The notes: generated by a model from the sequence alone, not told the origin. 64,000 nt of DNA from Magnetococcus marinus MC-1 (GCF_000014865.1 NC_008576.1:2509501-2573500); one strand, 5' to 3'; positions 1 through 8,687 are shown, counted from the stretch's first letter. Translations and numbers: made by a program.

Positions 1-34
1 TCTGCGGGAGGCGGACTGGAAGTAGAGCTGGCGT

Positions 35-316
35 TCAAACGTAATGTAGCGAGGTATCGGAAGCGCCCTGCATCTTGACCGCCACACCATCCCGTACCAC
101 GACCCGTTCCCCCACCGCCAACCCACTTCCGGACACCTCCATCACCCCCTGCTCTGTTGCCACGCGAACTATGCCGCCGGTGACGGCCACAACCCGCCCA
201 GAGTTGGTTCCCTGGCTGGCGATGTGGCGATGCAGGTCATGTAAGGGCTGGGACACGGGCCAGGTTTTGACGAGGCACAGGCTTCCTTTAATAAGGATTA
301 TGGGATAATCCCCCAT
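35..316 (-). CDS. Small phage tail-region protein, copy 1 (5' end recombined)
   Basis: This 93-aa protein is a diverged copy of the small tail gene at 3070-3291. The two agree from a VSxPxHDL stretch through a GRVxAVTGGxVRVAT block, and about 40 bp of DNA around positions 150-200 is nearly identical to positions 3190-3240. Its first 20 or so residues have no counterpart in the other copy, so the start may be new sequence made at a recombination junction. A GTG at 256 matches the GTG start of the other copy and is an alternative. Function is unknown. In the other copy the gene directly follows the hub-like tail gene, so a role in the tail tip is an inference from position. Confidence 0.6.
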   Translation of the reverse strand: MGDYPIILIKGSLCLVKTWPVSQPLHDLHRHIASQGTNSGRVVAVTGGIVRVATEQGVMEVSGSGLAVGERVVVRDGVAVKMQGASDTSLHYV

Positions 317-488
317 GGGCGCCCTGCACTTTTTTTGTTGTGTGGGTGTTCACAACCGTTGGTTTGAGCTGCTCCACCAACCCGGTCAACTCCGGCATGG
401 AGCGAGCATGGGCAGGCATCACCATTGAAAGCACACAACCAATAACAATCGTCATCCAGAACAGATCTTTCACCAGTCCAGATCTCAT
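288..488 (-). pseudogene. Truncated DegP/HtrA-type periplasmic serine protease (N-terminus only)
   Basis: The 66-aa frame has a signal peptide (hydrophobic residues about 8-28 ending in AHA). It is followed by the opening typical of mature DegP/DegQ proteins, PELTGLVEQLKPTVVNTHTT. Homology stops at about residue 55, and the last residues come from another frame of the phage tail gene, which this fragment overlaps by 29 bp. The whole trypsin-like domain (His-Asp-Ser triad) and the PDZ domains are missing, so it cannot be an active protease. Hsp20 and an M48 protease are close by, so it is best read as the broken end of a larger protein-quality-control cluster. The remainder could lie elsewhere in the genome. 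Confidence 0.65.
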
Positions 489-541
489 TAGTCCATACTT
501 CTAGGAAAGAGCAACCGTTTCAGATTTCATGGCGCTTCCTC

Positions 542-1099
542 CTATTGACTCGATTTTTGTTGAACACGACACTGGTAACCACTTTCGTCACCGTAATTTT
601 CAAAACTGTCGTAGCGGGAATGGGGCGACTTTGGTCTCTTCCCATGCTTGATCGGGCACCACCTCTCCTCGGTTCGGCTTGCGATCTCCCGCACATAGGC
701 CAAGACGCCATTTCCATAGCCACAATAGAGGCAGTTTAATTTTTCAAGGGGGCTCAGATAGCTCAGCTTATGGCGATCCATCACCACATAATCGGATCGA
801 TACACCAAACCGATCCCATAGACGGGAAAACAGATCCGCTGATAGAGCGTTGCCATCATATCCAATAGTGCAATAGGAATGACGACGGACCAGATTACCG
901 GTGCAGTCAAAACCAACAGAAGAAAAGACCAGAACTTCTGGATCTCATCCCTCCATGAACGGTTCCCAAGTTGCCACTCCACGGTGGGCGTAAATGAAAA
1001 ACGCTCAACCGGGATGGAAATGGCCATTGGGGTCTTAAGCCATGGAAGTAACGGTTTAACCTGCTTTGATCTGGAGCCAGTGGAATTTATATTGTCCAT
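542..1099 (-). CDS. Conserved membrane protein of a stress-tolerance cluster
   Basis: The protein is 185 aa from the ATG at 1099, which has a GGAGG ribosome site 7 nt upstream. One or two membrane segments span about residues 60-85. A cysteine-containing block follows (LNCLYCGYGNG, then REIASRTEERWCPIKH). I recognise this block as that of a widespread uncharacterised proteobacterial family, but cannot assign a function. It sits between Hsp20 and the degP fragment on the same strand. A strong terminator separates it from hsp20, so it probably has its own promoter. The CYCG and WCPIK cysteines could bind metal, which is inference only. Confidence 0.65.
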   Translation of the reverse strand: MDNINSTGSRSKQVKPLLPWLKTPMAISIPVERFSFTPTVEWQLGNRSWRDEIQKFWSFLLLVLTAPVIWSVVIPIALLDMMATLYQRICFPVYGIGLVYRSDYVVMDRHKLSYLSPLEKLNCLYCGYGNGVLAYVREIASRTEERWCPIKHGKRPKSPHSRYDSFENYGDESGYQCRVQQKSSQ

Positions 1100-1130
1100 G
1101 GTCCTATCCTCCAAAGGATCATGTTATTCG

Positions 1131-1174
1131 AAAAAAAATGAGGGTCGGCTCTTGGCTCCCAATGAGCCGACCCT
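1131..1174 (-). terminator. Intrinsic terminator of hsp20
   Basis: An 11-bp perfect stem (1141-1151 with 1164-1174, AGGGTCGGCTC and its complement) is followed on the minus strand by CA and eight T residues (1131-1138). It lies just after the hsp20 stop codon. Confidence 0.85.
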
Positions 1175-1233
1175 TTAACCAGGTTGAAGACAAACCCATA
1201 ACCGGGGGAAATCCATGGGGCTTGGTCACGAGT

Positions 1234-1674
1234 TTAGTTGAGAACTTCAACCTGAATGCTACGAGGCTTGGCCTCATCCAACTTAGGTAGCGTCACCTCC
1301 AACACACCATTTTGATACTTTGCCGCGATGTTCCCTGTATCGGTGGTATTGGGCAGTTGAAAAGAGCGACTGAAGCGGCCATAGGCCCGTTCAATCCGGT
1401 GATAGCCATCACGATTTTGTTCATCGTCAAACTTGCGCTCACCGGAGATAGTCAGGGTGCCGTTGTCCACATCGACGCTGATGTCTTGTTGCGTCATACC
1501 GGGCAGATCGGCTTTGATCATGATCTGGTTTTCATCCTCACGGATGTCCACCCGCATGGGCCACTTGGCCATCTGTCCATTTGGCTCTTCCCAGTTGTGG
1601 TCAAACAGCCGGTTGATTTCGTTTTGCAATGTACGAACATTGCGGAAAGGATCGTATTCCATCAGAGCAGCCAT
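1234..1674 (-). CDS. Small heat-shock protein (Hsp20/alpha-crystallin family)
   Basis: This 146-aa ATP-independent holdase keeps unfolding proteins soluble until refolding or degradation. The N-terminus (YDPFRNVRTLQNEINRLF) and the alpha-crystallin domain at about residues 40-140 are typical. They include a VDIRED strand, a DLPGM motif, ISGER, and the C-terminal GVLEVTLPK block. Its length is normal for the family. It is divergent from the htpX-like gene and ends in a strong terminator. Such genes are host-type chaperones, and their presence inside a phage tail operon points to carried cargo. A sigma-32 promoter was looked for in the divergent gap but not convincingly found. Confidence 0.95.
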   Translation of the reverse strand: MAALMEYDPFRNVRTLQNEINRLFDHNWEEPNGQMAKWPMRVDIREDENQIMIKADLPGMTQQDISVDVDNGTLTISGERKFDDEQNRDGYHRIERAYGRFSRSFQLPNTTDTGNIAAKYQNGVLEVTLPKLDEAKPRSIQVEVLN

Positions 1675-1861
1675 TGGGGGCCTTCTTTACATGCTATTAG
1701 CGTTAACCGTAAAAGCTTGGCACCGACTTCGGTTGCCGTCTTGCTCAAGGAGATAGGATCAATGAAATGGGGTTACAAGGAGGGCGACGATATTTTTTTT
1801 CTCTTATCCCCTTGTAAACAGAGACGTGCGTACCTAAATCCAGAAGGAAAGGAGAAAAGCC

Positions 1862-2857
1862 ATGCGCTACTTCACGCCCTCTTTAGACAAAGCAAAAATA
1901 CAGGAACACAGAAGGAACAACCTTCTGCAGACGCTTCTACTGATCACCTCTATGACAGGGCTGCTTGCTCTACTCGGCTGGATACTGGCTGGAGAGGAAG
2001 GGGTTTGGTGGAGCTTGGCACTGGCTATCGCGCTCAATCTGTTGGTTCCACAGGTTCCGCCAACATTCACGCTGAAGATGATGGGCGCACGACCGATCTC
2101 CCATTATGCGCGTCCTGATCTCTACCAAATGGTTCAACAGTTGGGGAACAGAGCCGGTTTGCCGACGACGCCCACCCTCTATGCCATCCCCAGTAGCGTA
2201 CCCAACGCCATGGCTGTTGGGCCTGGTGAGCAGAGCGCTATTGCGCTTTCTGATGGTTTGCTGCGTCTGCTTAACCAAAGAGAACTCCTTGGCGTGATGG
2301 CCCATGAGGTCAGTCACATCATGAATGGTGATACTCGGGTATTGGCGTTGACCGACGCCTTTCGACTATTGACCACCACGTTATCCTCCATAGGACAGAT
2401 CATCATCTTGTTTGCCATTCCCTTATGGATACTGGGTATTGTACAGATCTCCTGGCTGGCCCTTCTGATTCTGCTGGCGGCCCCATTTGTGGGGATCGCG
2501 CTTCAACTGGCTCTCTCTCGCACACGTGAATTTGAAGCGGATCGAAGCGCTGTCGACTTGACCAATGACCCTCATGGGCTGGCCTCAGCACTCAAGCGCA
2601 TTGAGATGCCCAGGTGGAACTGGATGTCACGTTTTCTCCGCCCCATTCAGCACCAGCGGGAGTACCACTGGTTAAAAACGCACCCGGACATCCAGGCCCG
2701 TATCGATAAATTACTCTCCATGTCAGGAGCAGATCAGGTCATCCATTCACATCCTGTGCAAGTACTCTCTCGCCCAAGACAAGCGTATGTACAACCGCGA
2801 TCTCGAGTGATTCGCCCGGTGATTTATCGGCCAGCGATCCGATGGGAGTGGAGGTAG
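1862..2857 (+). CDS. HtpX-like membrane M48 zinc metalloprotease
   Basis: This 331-aa inner-membrane protease belongs to the HtpX branch, which degrades misfolded membrane proteins. Two hydrophobic segments lie at about residues 20-60. The zinc motif HEVSH is at about 151-155 (AHEVSHIMNGD). Two further membrane segments span about 175-215, and the third ligand block EFEAD is at about 223-227. The family order is complete, so it should be active. The start has an AAGGAG-type site 8 nt upstream. It is divergent from hsp20 and forms, with hsp20 and the degP fragment, a proteostasis cluster foreign to the surrounding tail genes. Confidence 0.92.
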   Translation: MRYFTPSLDKAKIQEHRRNNLLQTLLLITSMTGLLALLGWILAGEEGVWWSLALAIALNLLVPQVPPTFTLKMMGARPISHYARPDLYQMVQQLGNRAGLPTTPTLYAIPSSVPNAMAVGPGEQSAIALSDGLLRLLNQRELLGVMAHEVSHIMNGDTRVLALTDAFRLLTTTLSSIGQIIILFAIPLWILGIVQISWLALLILLAAPFVGIALQLALSRTREFEADRSAVDLTNDPHGLASALKRIEMPRWNWMSRFLRPIQHQREYHWLKTHPDIQARIDKLLSMSGADQVIHSHPVQVLSRPRQAYVQPRSRVIRPVIYRPAIRWEWR

Positions 2858-3069
2858 AAAAATTCTGGGCCGAAATACGGATTCAAATGGAAGTTCTCCG
2901 CATCTGGCCACCGCTGTCCCTCCCAACAACCTCATCCTCTTTGAAATAACAGCTATTTTCCAATCAGCGTGATATGCTGGCTCACGTCATAATCAGCTCT
3001 TTAAAAATCGAGATATCCACTCCCGGATACAGAGCTCCCCAACAGGTACGAGCTGGCTCCGGCATGTGG

Positions 3070-3291
3070 TTAAACCTTGTGGGTGACCTGTTGTGTTGAT
3101 TGGGAAATTGGACGCGTAGTGCCATTTTCCACCACAACACGGTCACCCACAGCAAGGCTATTTCCCATCGCTTGAACGATCCCCTGCCCTGTTGCCACGC
3201 GAACTATGCCGCCGGTGACGGCCATTACCCGCCCGGTAACTGACTTTTGGCTTACTACAAGTCGCTGCAAATCATGAACTGGGTTCGACAC
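3070..3291 (-). CDS. Small phage tail-region protein, copy 2 (intact)
   Basis: I chose the GTG at 3291 as start. It has a near-ideal GGAGG site 6 nt upstream and gives a 73-aa protein overlapping the end of the hub-like gene by 20 bp. An ATG at 3336 is possible but lacks a good site. The protein shares the GRVxAVTGGxVRVAT block with the copy at 35-316. The predicted fold is all-beta from the alternating hydrophobic pattern. Function is unknown, and its place at the distal end of the tail operon suggests a tail-tip or assembly role. Confidence 0.7.
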   Translation of the reverse strand: MSNPVHDLQRLVVSQKSVTGRVMAVTGGIVRVATGQGIVQAMGNSLAVGDRVVVENGTTRPISQSTQQVTHKV

Positions 3292-4648
3292 GAACCACCT
3301 CCAGAGATGTAGTGATGCGGGGACCAACGGCCTCATGGGCCACGGCTGTCACCTTGCCCCGCCAGGAACGACCCATAAGGGCATCATGAACCTCAATAAT
3401 TTGCCCTGGCATAACACCGGGCCTATGAACACAGGTGAGAGACACCTCTTGCAGATCTTCCCCGGCATCAATCTCAGCTCGGCCACGGGATAGTTTGACT
3501 TCGGTAGTGGCCAGAAGCGGATCGGAGATATCTTCACCAGGGTGTGCACCATCGCCGCGCTGGCAGACGATCTCGCCATCGCCCACCAGATCACCAGACT
3601 GGCCGGTGATTCGTACCTGTACCGGGAATGAATCCAGCCCCGCTACCCGGCTGGGGACGGAAAGTCGCCAGGACCGGGTCAGCACGGTGAAGGTGACCCG
3701 GGCGATGGCGATACCGGAGCGACTGGCCAGAAGCGTCATGCCGTCCGGGGCCAGGGAGAGCGAACCCAGATCATTGCCCAGCCAAATTACCGACTGGATG
3801 GATTGAGCGGGTTGGGAAAGCGTGGCGGTGTTTGTTCCGTCGAAAACGACATCTTCGGTGACGGTGAAGGACTGGTCGGCGTTGGACAGAAGCGCGCCGG
3901 CGGAGGCGGAGATACCCTGGATGGCGGTCTCAGGCCCCTGGCTCACCAGCAGATGCGCGGTCCCGCCGGAATGAAAGCTGGTACGGCCCCGGTTGAGGCC
4001 GTCCTCCCGCCGGTCCACTTCCGCCGACAGGTGGCCGCCGCTGGGCAGCCAGCCCCGCACCGTCACCCGGTTCACCCGATAACGGGCGCGGTGGGACTCC
4101 CGGCAGGAGAGGTTGTCAGTGGCGTCGGTGAGGATGTGATCTGGTGTGGTGCTGAACCATTGGGGCACAGAAACGGGAAAACGGTGCCGCACACGCAGTT
4201 CGCCACCGGGTGTAGTCTCCACCACACCACCGGCCGCTTCTGCAATGGTACGCACCACATCAAGAGGCGCAGCATCATAAACCGCCAGCCGCCCGCCGGG
4301 AATGGTCCAGTCCACCAGATCCCATAGAATGGATTCTCCTACAGCCTCCTCGGCGGCCGCACGCGCGGAAACAGGGCTATTCCACATTCGCTCCATAGAT
4401 GTGGCCCGGGGCGCAGCAAAACGAGCTGTGGGGCTGATCAGCGACACCACCAGTCTGGGCCTGCTTACCCCATCTCGGGAGAGGGTCTTGTTATCCACCA
4501 TCATCTGGAAGGTTTCCCCACCCAACTCCAAGGTCACGGGATCGTCGATACGGATGCGCTGGAACGAGGCAGGGTCCGCCAGCTCCATGGTGCCGGTCCA
4601 GGCGTAGTCTCCCTCGGCCATGGCCAGAGATGCAGAGATCACGCTCAT
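3272..4648 (-). CDS. Phage tail protein, probable baseplate/hub component
   Basis: This is a 458-aa protein starting at the ATG at 4648, which overlaps the upstream stop as ATGA. The N-terminal third carries beta-rich blocks (WTGTMELADPASFQRIRIDD, LGGETFQMMVDN). The middle resembles phage hub proteins in layout, with a segment about assembling derived bases and derivatives (VVRTIAEAAGG, LRVRHRFPV). The C-terminus has a QIIEVHDALMGRSWRGKVTAVAHE stretch. I do not recognise a named family with certainty. Position at the distal end of a tail operon, after tape measure and several structural genes, supports a baseplate or tail-tip role. Confidence 0.55.
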   Translation of the reverse strand: MSVISASLAMAEGDYAWTGTMELADPASFQRIRIDDPVTLELGGETFQMMVDNKTLSRDGVSRPRLVVSLISPTARFAAPRATSMERMWNSPVSARAAAEEAVGESILWDLVDWTIPGGRLAVYDAAPLDVVRTIAEAAGGVVETTPGGELRVRHRFPVSVPQWFSTTPDHILTDATDNLSCRESHRARYRVNRVTVRGWLPSGGHLSAEVDRREDGLNRGRTSFHSGGTAHLLVSQGPETAIQGISASAGALLSNADQSFTVTEDVVFDGTNTATLSQPAQSIQSVIWLGNDLGSLSLAPDGMTLLASRSGIAIARVTFTVLTRSWRLSVPSRVAGLDSFPVQVRITGQSGDLVGDGEIVCQRGDGAHPGEDISDPLLATTEVKLSRGRAEIDAGEDLQEVSLTCVHRPGVMPGQIIEVHDALMGRSWRGKVTAVAHEAVGPRITTSLEVVRVEPSS

Positions 4649-5781
4649 AGCGGCAACCCAAAGTGAATGGCACGAACGCCAGAAGAAGCCTGCACAGGGG
4701 GGTGATCCGCCAGTAGATCCCACCATGCAGTCACAGCCCTATGAGCAGAGTCCCGCGCTTGAAGTTGATAGCCCGTTGTGAGAGATGCATGAACCGGCTG
4801 GGTGGTTGACCATTGGCAAGCCAAACTTTGCTGCACCGGTCCCATGAGCGCATAGCCCGCTTGTAAGGTCTTGAGCAGAGCATCCTGATAGGGGGCAGAA
4901 AGCGCGCGGTCGACAGGGGCACCGTAACGGGCCTCCACTCCTCGCCCAACCTGAATCTTCCACGAAGCAGTAAGAGAGTGCGGCCAAACAAATTCACCCA
5001 GCGCCCAGGGGGTGCGACATGAGCCCGTAACCTGAATGCCCCACGAAGCTTCCAGGGGTTGTTCGATGAACGCTCCACACCGATACCCTGCGGCCAAAGG
5101 GCGCGTAACGGGAAAGCGTATGGCATAGGGAGTGGTCACCTGCCTGGATCTGGGGGCAAAGGAGATATACCCCTGCAACTGGATGGGTAGTGTCGGTGTT
5201 GCTTGAAGGATGCCACTGTCAGCGGTAAGGAGAATGGCGGGGGATTGAATGGTGATGACGCCAGAGGCCCGGACTGTATGTCGCGCTGTCGTGATGGTGC
5301 CGCTGAGAGATAGGGGTATCTCTCCCATGACAACCATGTCCCGGCTACCGTGTTCAGCACAAGAAGCGAGGGAAAACCCCAACGCCGCCGAACAGCGCAT
5401 GCCATAGGCATCCGCCTGAAGGCGTGTGGTGCTCTCAATGGGCAACACAAAGCTGGCCCGGGCATCCTGCACCCTGGCACTGAAGCGGCTGCTCAAGGCG
5501 AGCGGAAGCTCATGCTCAAGCGTAAAACGCCTGGCCCGGTTTAGATCGGCTGTCAGAACAATGGGCAGTTGGGTGTTGAGCGCAAACGATGGGGGTAGAT
5601 ACTCGAAGGTGGCTTCAAGCTGCCGGGATAGCAGTATTGGCGCCCATCCTCCCACACCGCAAGAAACCTGGATGGACCAGGAGGTTGAAAGGGTTTGGTC
5701 CAAGGTCAAGCTGTAGGGCGCACCAAGTACGCTTTCTTGAAGGATGGACCACGGACATTGAAGCGCAGCAGAGAGGGACAT
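4645..5781 (-). CDS. Repetitive phage structural protein
   Basis: The 378-aa protein consists of many degenerate beta-strand repeats of about 20-45 residues with the pattern 'W-x-I-Q-V' and 'L-x-A-x-Y/W' (for example STSWSIQVSCGVG, ASWGIQVTGSC, ASWKIQVGRGV). There is no signal peptide, membrane segment or catalytic motif. Repetition of this kind is usual in fibrous virion parts. It lies between a small tail protein and the hub-like protein with 4-bp overlap, so it is cotranscribed and probably part of the tail tip or a side fibre. Confidence 0.5.
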   Translation of the reverse strand: MSLSAALQCPWSILQESVLGAPYSLTLDQTLSTSWSIQVSCGVGGWAPILLSRQLEATFEYLPPSFALNTQLPIVLTADLNRARRFTLEHELPLALSSRFSARVQDARASFVLPIESTTRLQADAYGMRCSAALGFSLASCAEHGSRDMVVMGEIPLSLSGTITTARHTVRASGVITIQSPAILLTADSGILQATPTLPIQLQGYISFAPRSRQVTTPYAIRFPVTRPLAAGYRCGAFIEQPLEASWGIQVTGSCRTPWALGEFVWPHSLTASWKIQVGRGVEARYGAPVDRALSAPYQDALLKTLQAGYALMGPVQQSLACQWSTTQPVHASLTTGYQLQARDSAHRAVTAWWDLLADHPPVQASSGVRAIHFGLPL

Positions 5782-5784
5782 GGA

Positions 5785-6171
5785 TCAGGCTGGGTTGGGA
5801 ATGGCAAAGTCCATCTGCTTGAGGGTTACCATCTCCCCAGCGGTCAGGCTCACATTATCCAGGATGGCATCCCCACCCCCCTCTTCGGTGGATACATCCC
5901 CATCTATTTTATAGTTGCCATCCTCCAACCGAAACCAGGTAGCGGTGCCCGTCGCTTCCACCTCACTGGCTACCGGAGAGTTACTCAGAGTGATCGCGCC
6001 GTTGGCGGCGCTGTTATACTGCAGCGTAAAACGCACCAGGGGTAGCTCTGATGTGGGAAAGTCAGGATTGGGCGGGCGGGTTCCCGGATAAACAAAGCAG
6101 ATCCCATCGATGTAGCTTCTCAGATTGTTCATCAGGGAGTTGCGCAGGGTATCGTTAAAACGCAGGGCCAT
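5785..6171 (-). CDS. Phage tail-region protein, unknown
   Basis: The 128-aa protein starts at the ATG at 6171, preceded by AAGGAGA. It begins MALRFNDTLRNSLMNNLRSYID, an amphipathic helix, followed by beta-rich sequence including FTLQYNSAANGAITLSNSP. I do not know a named family. The spacing from its neighbours is 3-11 bp, so it belongs to the tail operon. Confidence 0.55.
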   Translation of the reverse strand: MALRFNDTLRNSLMNNLRSYIDGICFVYPGTRPPNPDFPTSELPLVRFTLQYNSAANGAITLSNSPVASEVEATGTATWFRLEDGNYKIDGDVSTEEGGGDAILDNVSLTAGEMVTLKQMDFAIPNPA

Positions 6172-6182
6172 GAGATTCTCCT

Positions 6183-6704
6183 TTATGCGGTCAAGACTGA
6201 CATATCTTCGATGAGCTGGAGCAACCACCGCTCACCACGGTATTCACGGGTAATCACCGTCACCCCCCTGTTTTCCAGCTGGGCAATCCAAGCCGACAGG
6301 CCATCCCGGATCCGGACATCGCCAAATCCATTGGTGGAACCTGAGGCATCACAGGAGATCACCACCCGCTTAGGCGTGGGTGTCATGCTCTGTAGCAACG
6401 CCTCCCAATCCTCCAGCGTTGGCCTTTCGCGGATCAGCCGATGCACCTCGGGGGGAAATTCGGCCCCAACAGGGATCAATAGGGATGAGGGCATGAACTT
6501 TAACTCCATACACCCCACCTGGGCGTTGGAGGTTGATAGCGCATGTCTCAACAGGACCAGATCTTCGTTGAATGTTTGAGTCTGCATTCTTGCATAGAGG
6601 GAGGATTCATCAATGATGGTGATGCAGATATTGGCGCTGACCCATCGGAAGGCCGACAGCTCATCCAGAAAGCCCAGATCAAGGGGAATTGGTTGAAGAG
6701 GCAT
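6183..6704 (-). CDS. Phage protein with a von Willebrand factor A-like segment
   Basis: The 173-aa protein contains, at about residues 110-160, a hydrophobic strand, the sequence CDASGSTNGFGD and then SAWIAQLENRGVTVITREY. DASGS satisfies the D-x-S-x-S metal-ion-dependent adhesion motif of vWA folds. The helix-strand pattern that follows is compatible, but a complete vWA domain is about 180 residues and only the first half is clear here. It overlaps its upstream neighbour by 26 bp. A contact or assembly role in the tail tip is a guess. Confidence 0.45.
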   Translation of the reverse strand: MPLQPIPLDLGFLDELSAFRWVSANICITIIDESSLYARMQTQTFNEDLVLLRHALSTSNAQVGCMELKFMPSSLLIPVGAEFPPEVHRLIRERPTLEDWEALLQSMTPTPKRVVISCDASGSTNGFGDVRIRDGLSAWIAQLENRGVTVITREYRGERWLLQLIEDMSVLTA

Positions 6705-7653
6705 GATTGAGAAACCTGATTTTAAGCGCCTTGCCGGTAACCGTATCCCGCGCTTCCAGATAGAGGGTCTTTTTCACCTCAATAAACTGCTCGGGATCAT
6801 CCGGGTGATAGATCTTCTCCAGCACCGTCTGACGGGTCCCTGGAACCTCCTGATAGAACCCCTCGCTGGTGGGCTCCTCTTCCTCTGCGGGGGCGTCCTC
6901 ATCGCTACTACCTGAGGGGGAAGCTTGGCGCAGGCTGACGCTGGGGGCTCCCGAGGGCCAAAACTTGCGCGGGAAGGAGGCTTGGGTGGCATGCCAGTCG
7001 GACAGGGCTATGATGCGTACAGGGGGGACCTCTGCTGATTCCACGTTGCCGGATTGCCAGGCATTCTGCATCTCCACGAACTGAGCGGCTGAAACGCTCT
7101 CCTCTCCATTGCCATAGGTGATTTCGTAGAGGGAGAAGCCTACGGTGTAGCGCACCACCAGGGCCCCGATCACCTCTTGGGAGGCATGGAACTCCCCTCT
7201 TTGACGGTCATAACGGGGTGGTGTGACCAGATCCCCCTGCTTGTTGCGAAAGAAGGTCTGCTCGATGATCTCCAACACCGGGTGGTCATAGAGCCAGCGC
7301 AGCTGCTTGGTATGCTCTTTGGACCAGGTGATGGTTTCCACCACCGTTTCAGAACGACGTCCGATCAGGCGCGCCTCACCCCCGCTGATGATGAGCCGGG
7401 CGGATGCCGCCACGCGCTTGGAGCAGTAGAGCTTTACGCGCTTTTTGCCGGGCTCTATCACCTCAAGGGGCGTGATCTGACTCATGCTATAGCAGATGCG
7501 CCCCCAGCCACAGACGCCTGAGGTTAGGCGGCTGAAAGCCACCTGCACCGGCGCAGAGCCCCCTTGGTCATCATCGTTGACCACCAGTTCAAAGGGCTCA
7601 TCCAGTTCAGGCGCTGAAAAGTGGATGGTCAGGCTGGTTGAAATCTCGCTCAT
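6679..7653 (-). CDS. Phage tail-region protein, unknown
   Basis: The 324-aa protein starts at the ATG at 7653, which shares a base with the upstream stop (TGATG). The N-terminal 230 residues look beta-rich and globular. An acidic, low-complexity linker (about residues 240-270, rich in S, D, E, P) precedes a short C-terminal domain that includes LEARDTVTGKALKIRFLN. No catalytic motif is evident. Operon position suggests a structural tail component. Confidence 0.5.
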   Translation of the reverse strand: MSEISTSLTIHFSAPELDEPFELVVNDDDQGGSAPVQVAFSRLTSGVCGWGRICYSMSQITPLEVIEPGKKRVKLYCSKRVAASARLIISGGEARLIGRRSETVVETITWSKEHTKQLRWLYDHPVLEIIEQTFFRNKQGDLVTPPRYDRQRGEFHASQEVIGALVVRYTVGFSLYEITYGNGEESVSAAQFVEMQNAWQSGNVESAEVPPVRIIALSDWHATQASFPRKFWPSGAPSVSLRQASPSGSSDEDAPAEEEEPTSEGFYQEVPGTRQTVLEKIYHPDDPEQFIEVKKTLYLEARDTVTGKALKIRFLNHASSTNSP

Positions 7654-8687
7654 CAAGCACTCTCACCTGTAATGGCGACGACGACCTTGTCCGCTGAGAG
7701 ACTATTGGCCCCAGCGGGAACAATACGTTTCCACCAGATGGGCACGGCTGCGGGATGGGTTTTGAAGGTGATGGTTTCCCCACTGGACCAAGCCCCGCCC
7801 CATCCCGCCACAGGCAGGGTGAAATAGGGACGGCTGAAATCAGGGTTATTGGGGGCAAAATCACCCCCAGAGAGGGAGCCGCTGCCCACACTACCCAGCA
7901 TATCCCCCACGCAGCTAAAGCTGTTGGCATCGCTGAAGGTCAGGGTCCAGGTCTGTTCAATGCTGCCGATTGAATCGAGAATCGGTATAATATTGGTGGG
8001 CGCTATCGTTGGACCGGATCCGTCGTATGTACCCGCAACGGTGGATCCGGTCCAGCTACCCCAGGTTGCCTCGATATCCTCGGGCTCAATGACTGAAGCA
8101 ACGCGGGTATTGCTGGAGGCATAGGCGCTCTGCAAGCTCTGTCCGGCCTCAAAGGTCAGCGTGGCTTTATCCCCATTCCAGGTCACCCCACCACTGCTGG
8201 CCAGACGGATAAACTCGACGTTACCGGAGGCATCATCCACATGGTCCTGATCGGAGATGCGGATCAGGTCCCCGTTCTGGAAGATGGCATCGGTGGCCGA
8301 CTCGGTGTTGACATCGATGCTGGTGGCTCCGATGGAGGCGTTGGCATCCAGCGTTCCTGCCCCATAGAGCCGCTCTGATCCGGTGAGCATCCCCTGGGTA
8401 TCGGTTTGGGTACCAGGAAAGATCAGAATGCGGTCATCCCCTGGGGTTGCGGTCTCCACATAGATGCGCGGGTCAATCAGTTTGATATCGGCATCATTGG
8501 CGACTTTGAAGAACACCTTGCGGTATTTGGTGGATCCGGCCAGTCGTTCTCCTTGAGGCACGTCGGGCCAGACGTTGTTCTTTACCCCATCGGCGATCTC
8601 ATTGGCGGAGATGCGGCCCCCATTGCTGGTGGTATCGCTGACGGTGGTGGATTTGTAAAAACGTAGTTCTGAAGTTTGTATGGGCAT
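7653..8687 (-). CDS. Phage tail structural protein, unknown
   Basis: The 344-aa protein starts MPIQTSELRFYKSTTVSD, a common style of opening for virion proteins with S/T/D-rich beta structure. A central GAGTLDANASIGATSIDVNTES repeat-like stretch resembles beta domains of tail-tip proteins. No enzyme motif was seen. It is translationally coupled to the next gene (TGATG at 7653) and ends the run of genes that follows the tape measure. Confidence 0.5.
   Translation of the reverse strand: MPIQTSELRFYKSTTVSDTTSNGGRISANEIADGVKNNVWPDVPQGERLAGSTKYRKVFFKVANDADIKLIDPRIYVETATPGDDRILIFPGTQTDTQGMLTGSERLYGAGTLDANASIGATSIDVNTESATDAIFQNGDLIRISDQDHVDDASGNVEFIRLASSGGVTWNGDKATLTFEAGQSLQSAYASSNTRVASVIEPEDIEATWGSWTGSTVAGTYDGSGPTIAPTNIIPILDSIGSIEQTWTLTFSDANSFSCVGDMLGSVGSGSLSGGDFAPNNPDFSRPYFTLPVAGWGGAWSSGETITFKTHPAAVPIWWKRIVPAGANSLSADKVVVAITGESA

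Noticed and set aside
1-34. Start of another tail gene at the left edge
   Set aside because: A minus-strand frame is open here but no more than 12 codons are visible, with only a TTG as possible start.
1764-1772. CCCCATTTC on the minus strand as a sigma-32 -10 box for hsp20
   Set aside because: No CTTGAA-like -35 box lies 13-17 bp upstream, so heat-shock sigma control is not supported.
1312-2118. Long forward reading frame (268 codons) across hsp20 and into htpX
   Set aside because: It is the antisense of hsp20 followed by an out-of-frame part of htpX. It has no ribosome site and no conserved pattern, while both overlapped genes are certain.
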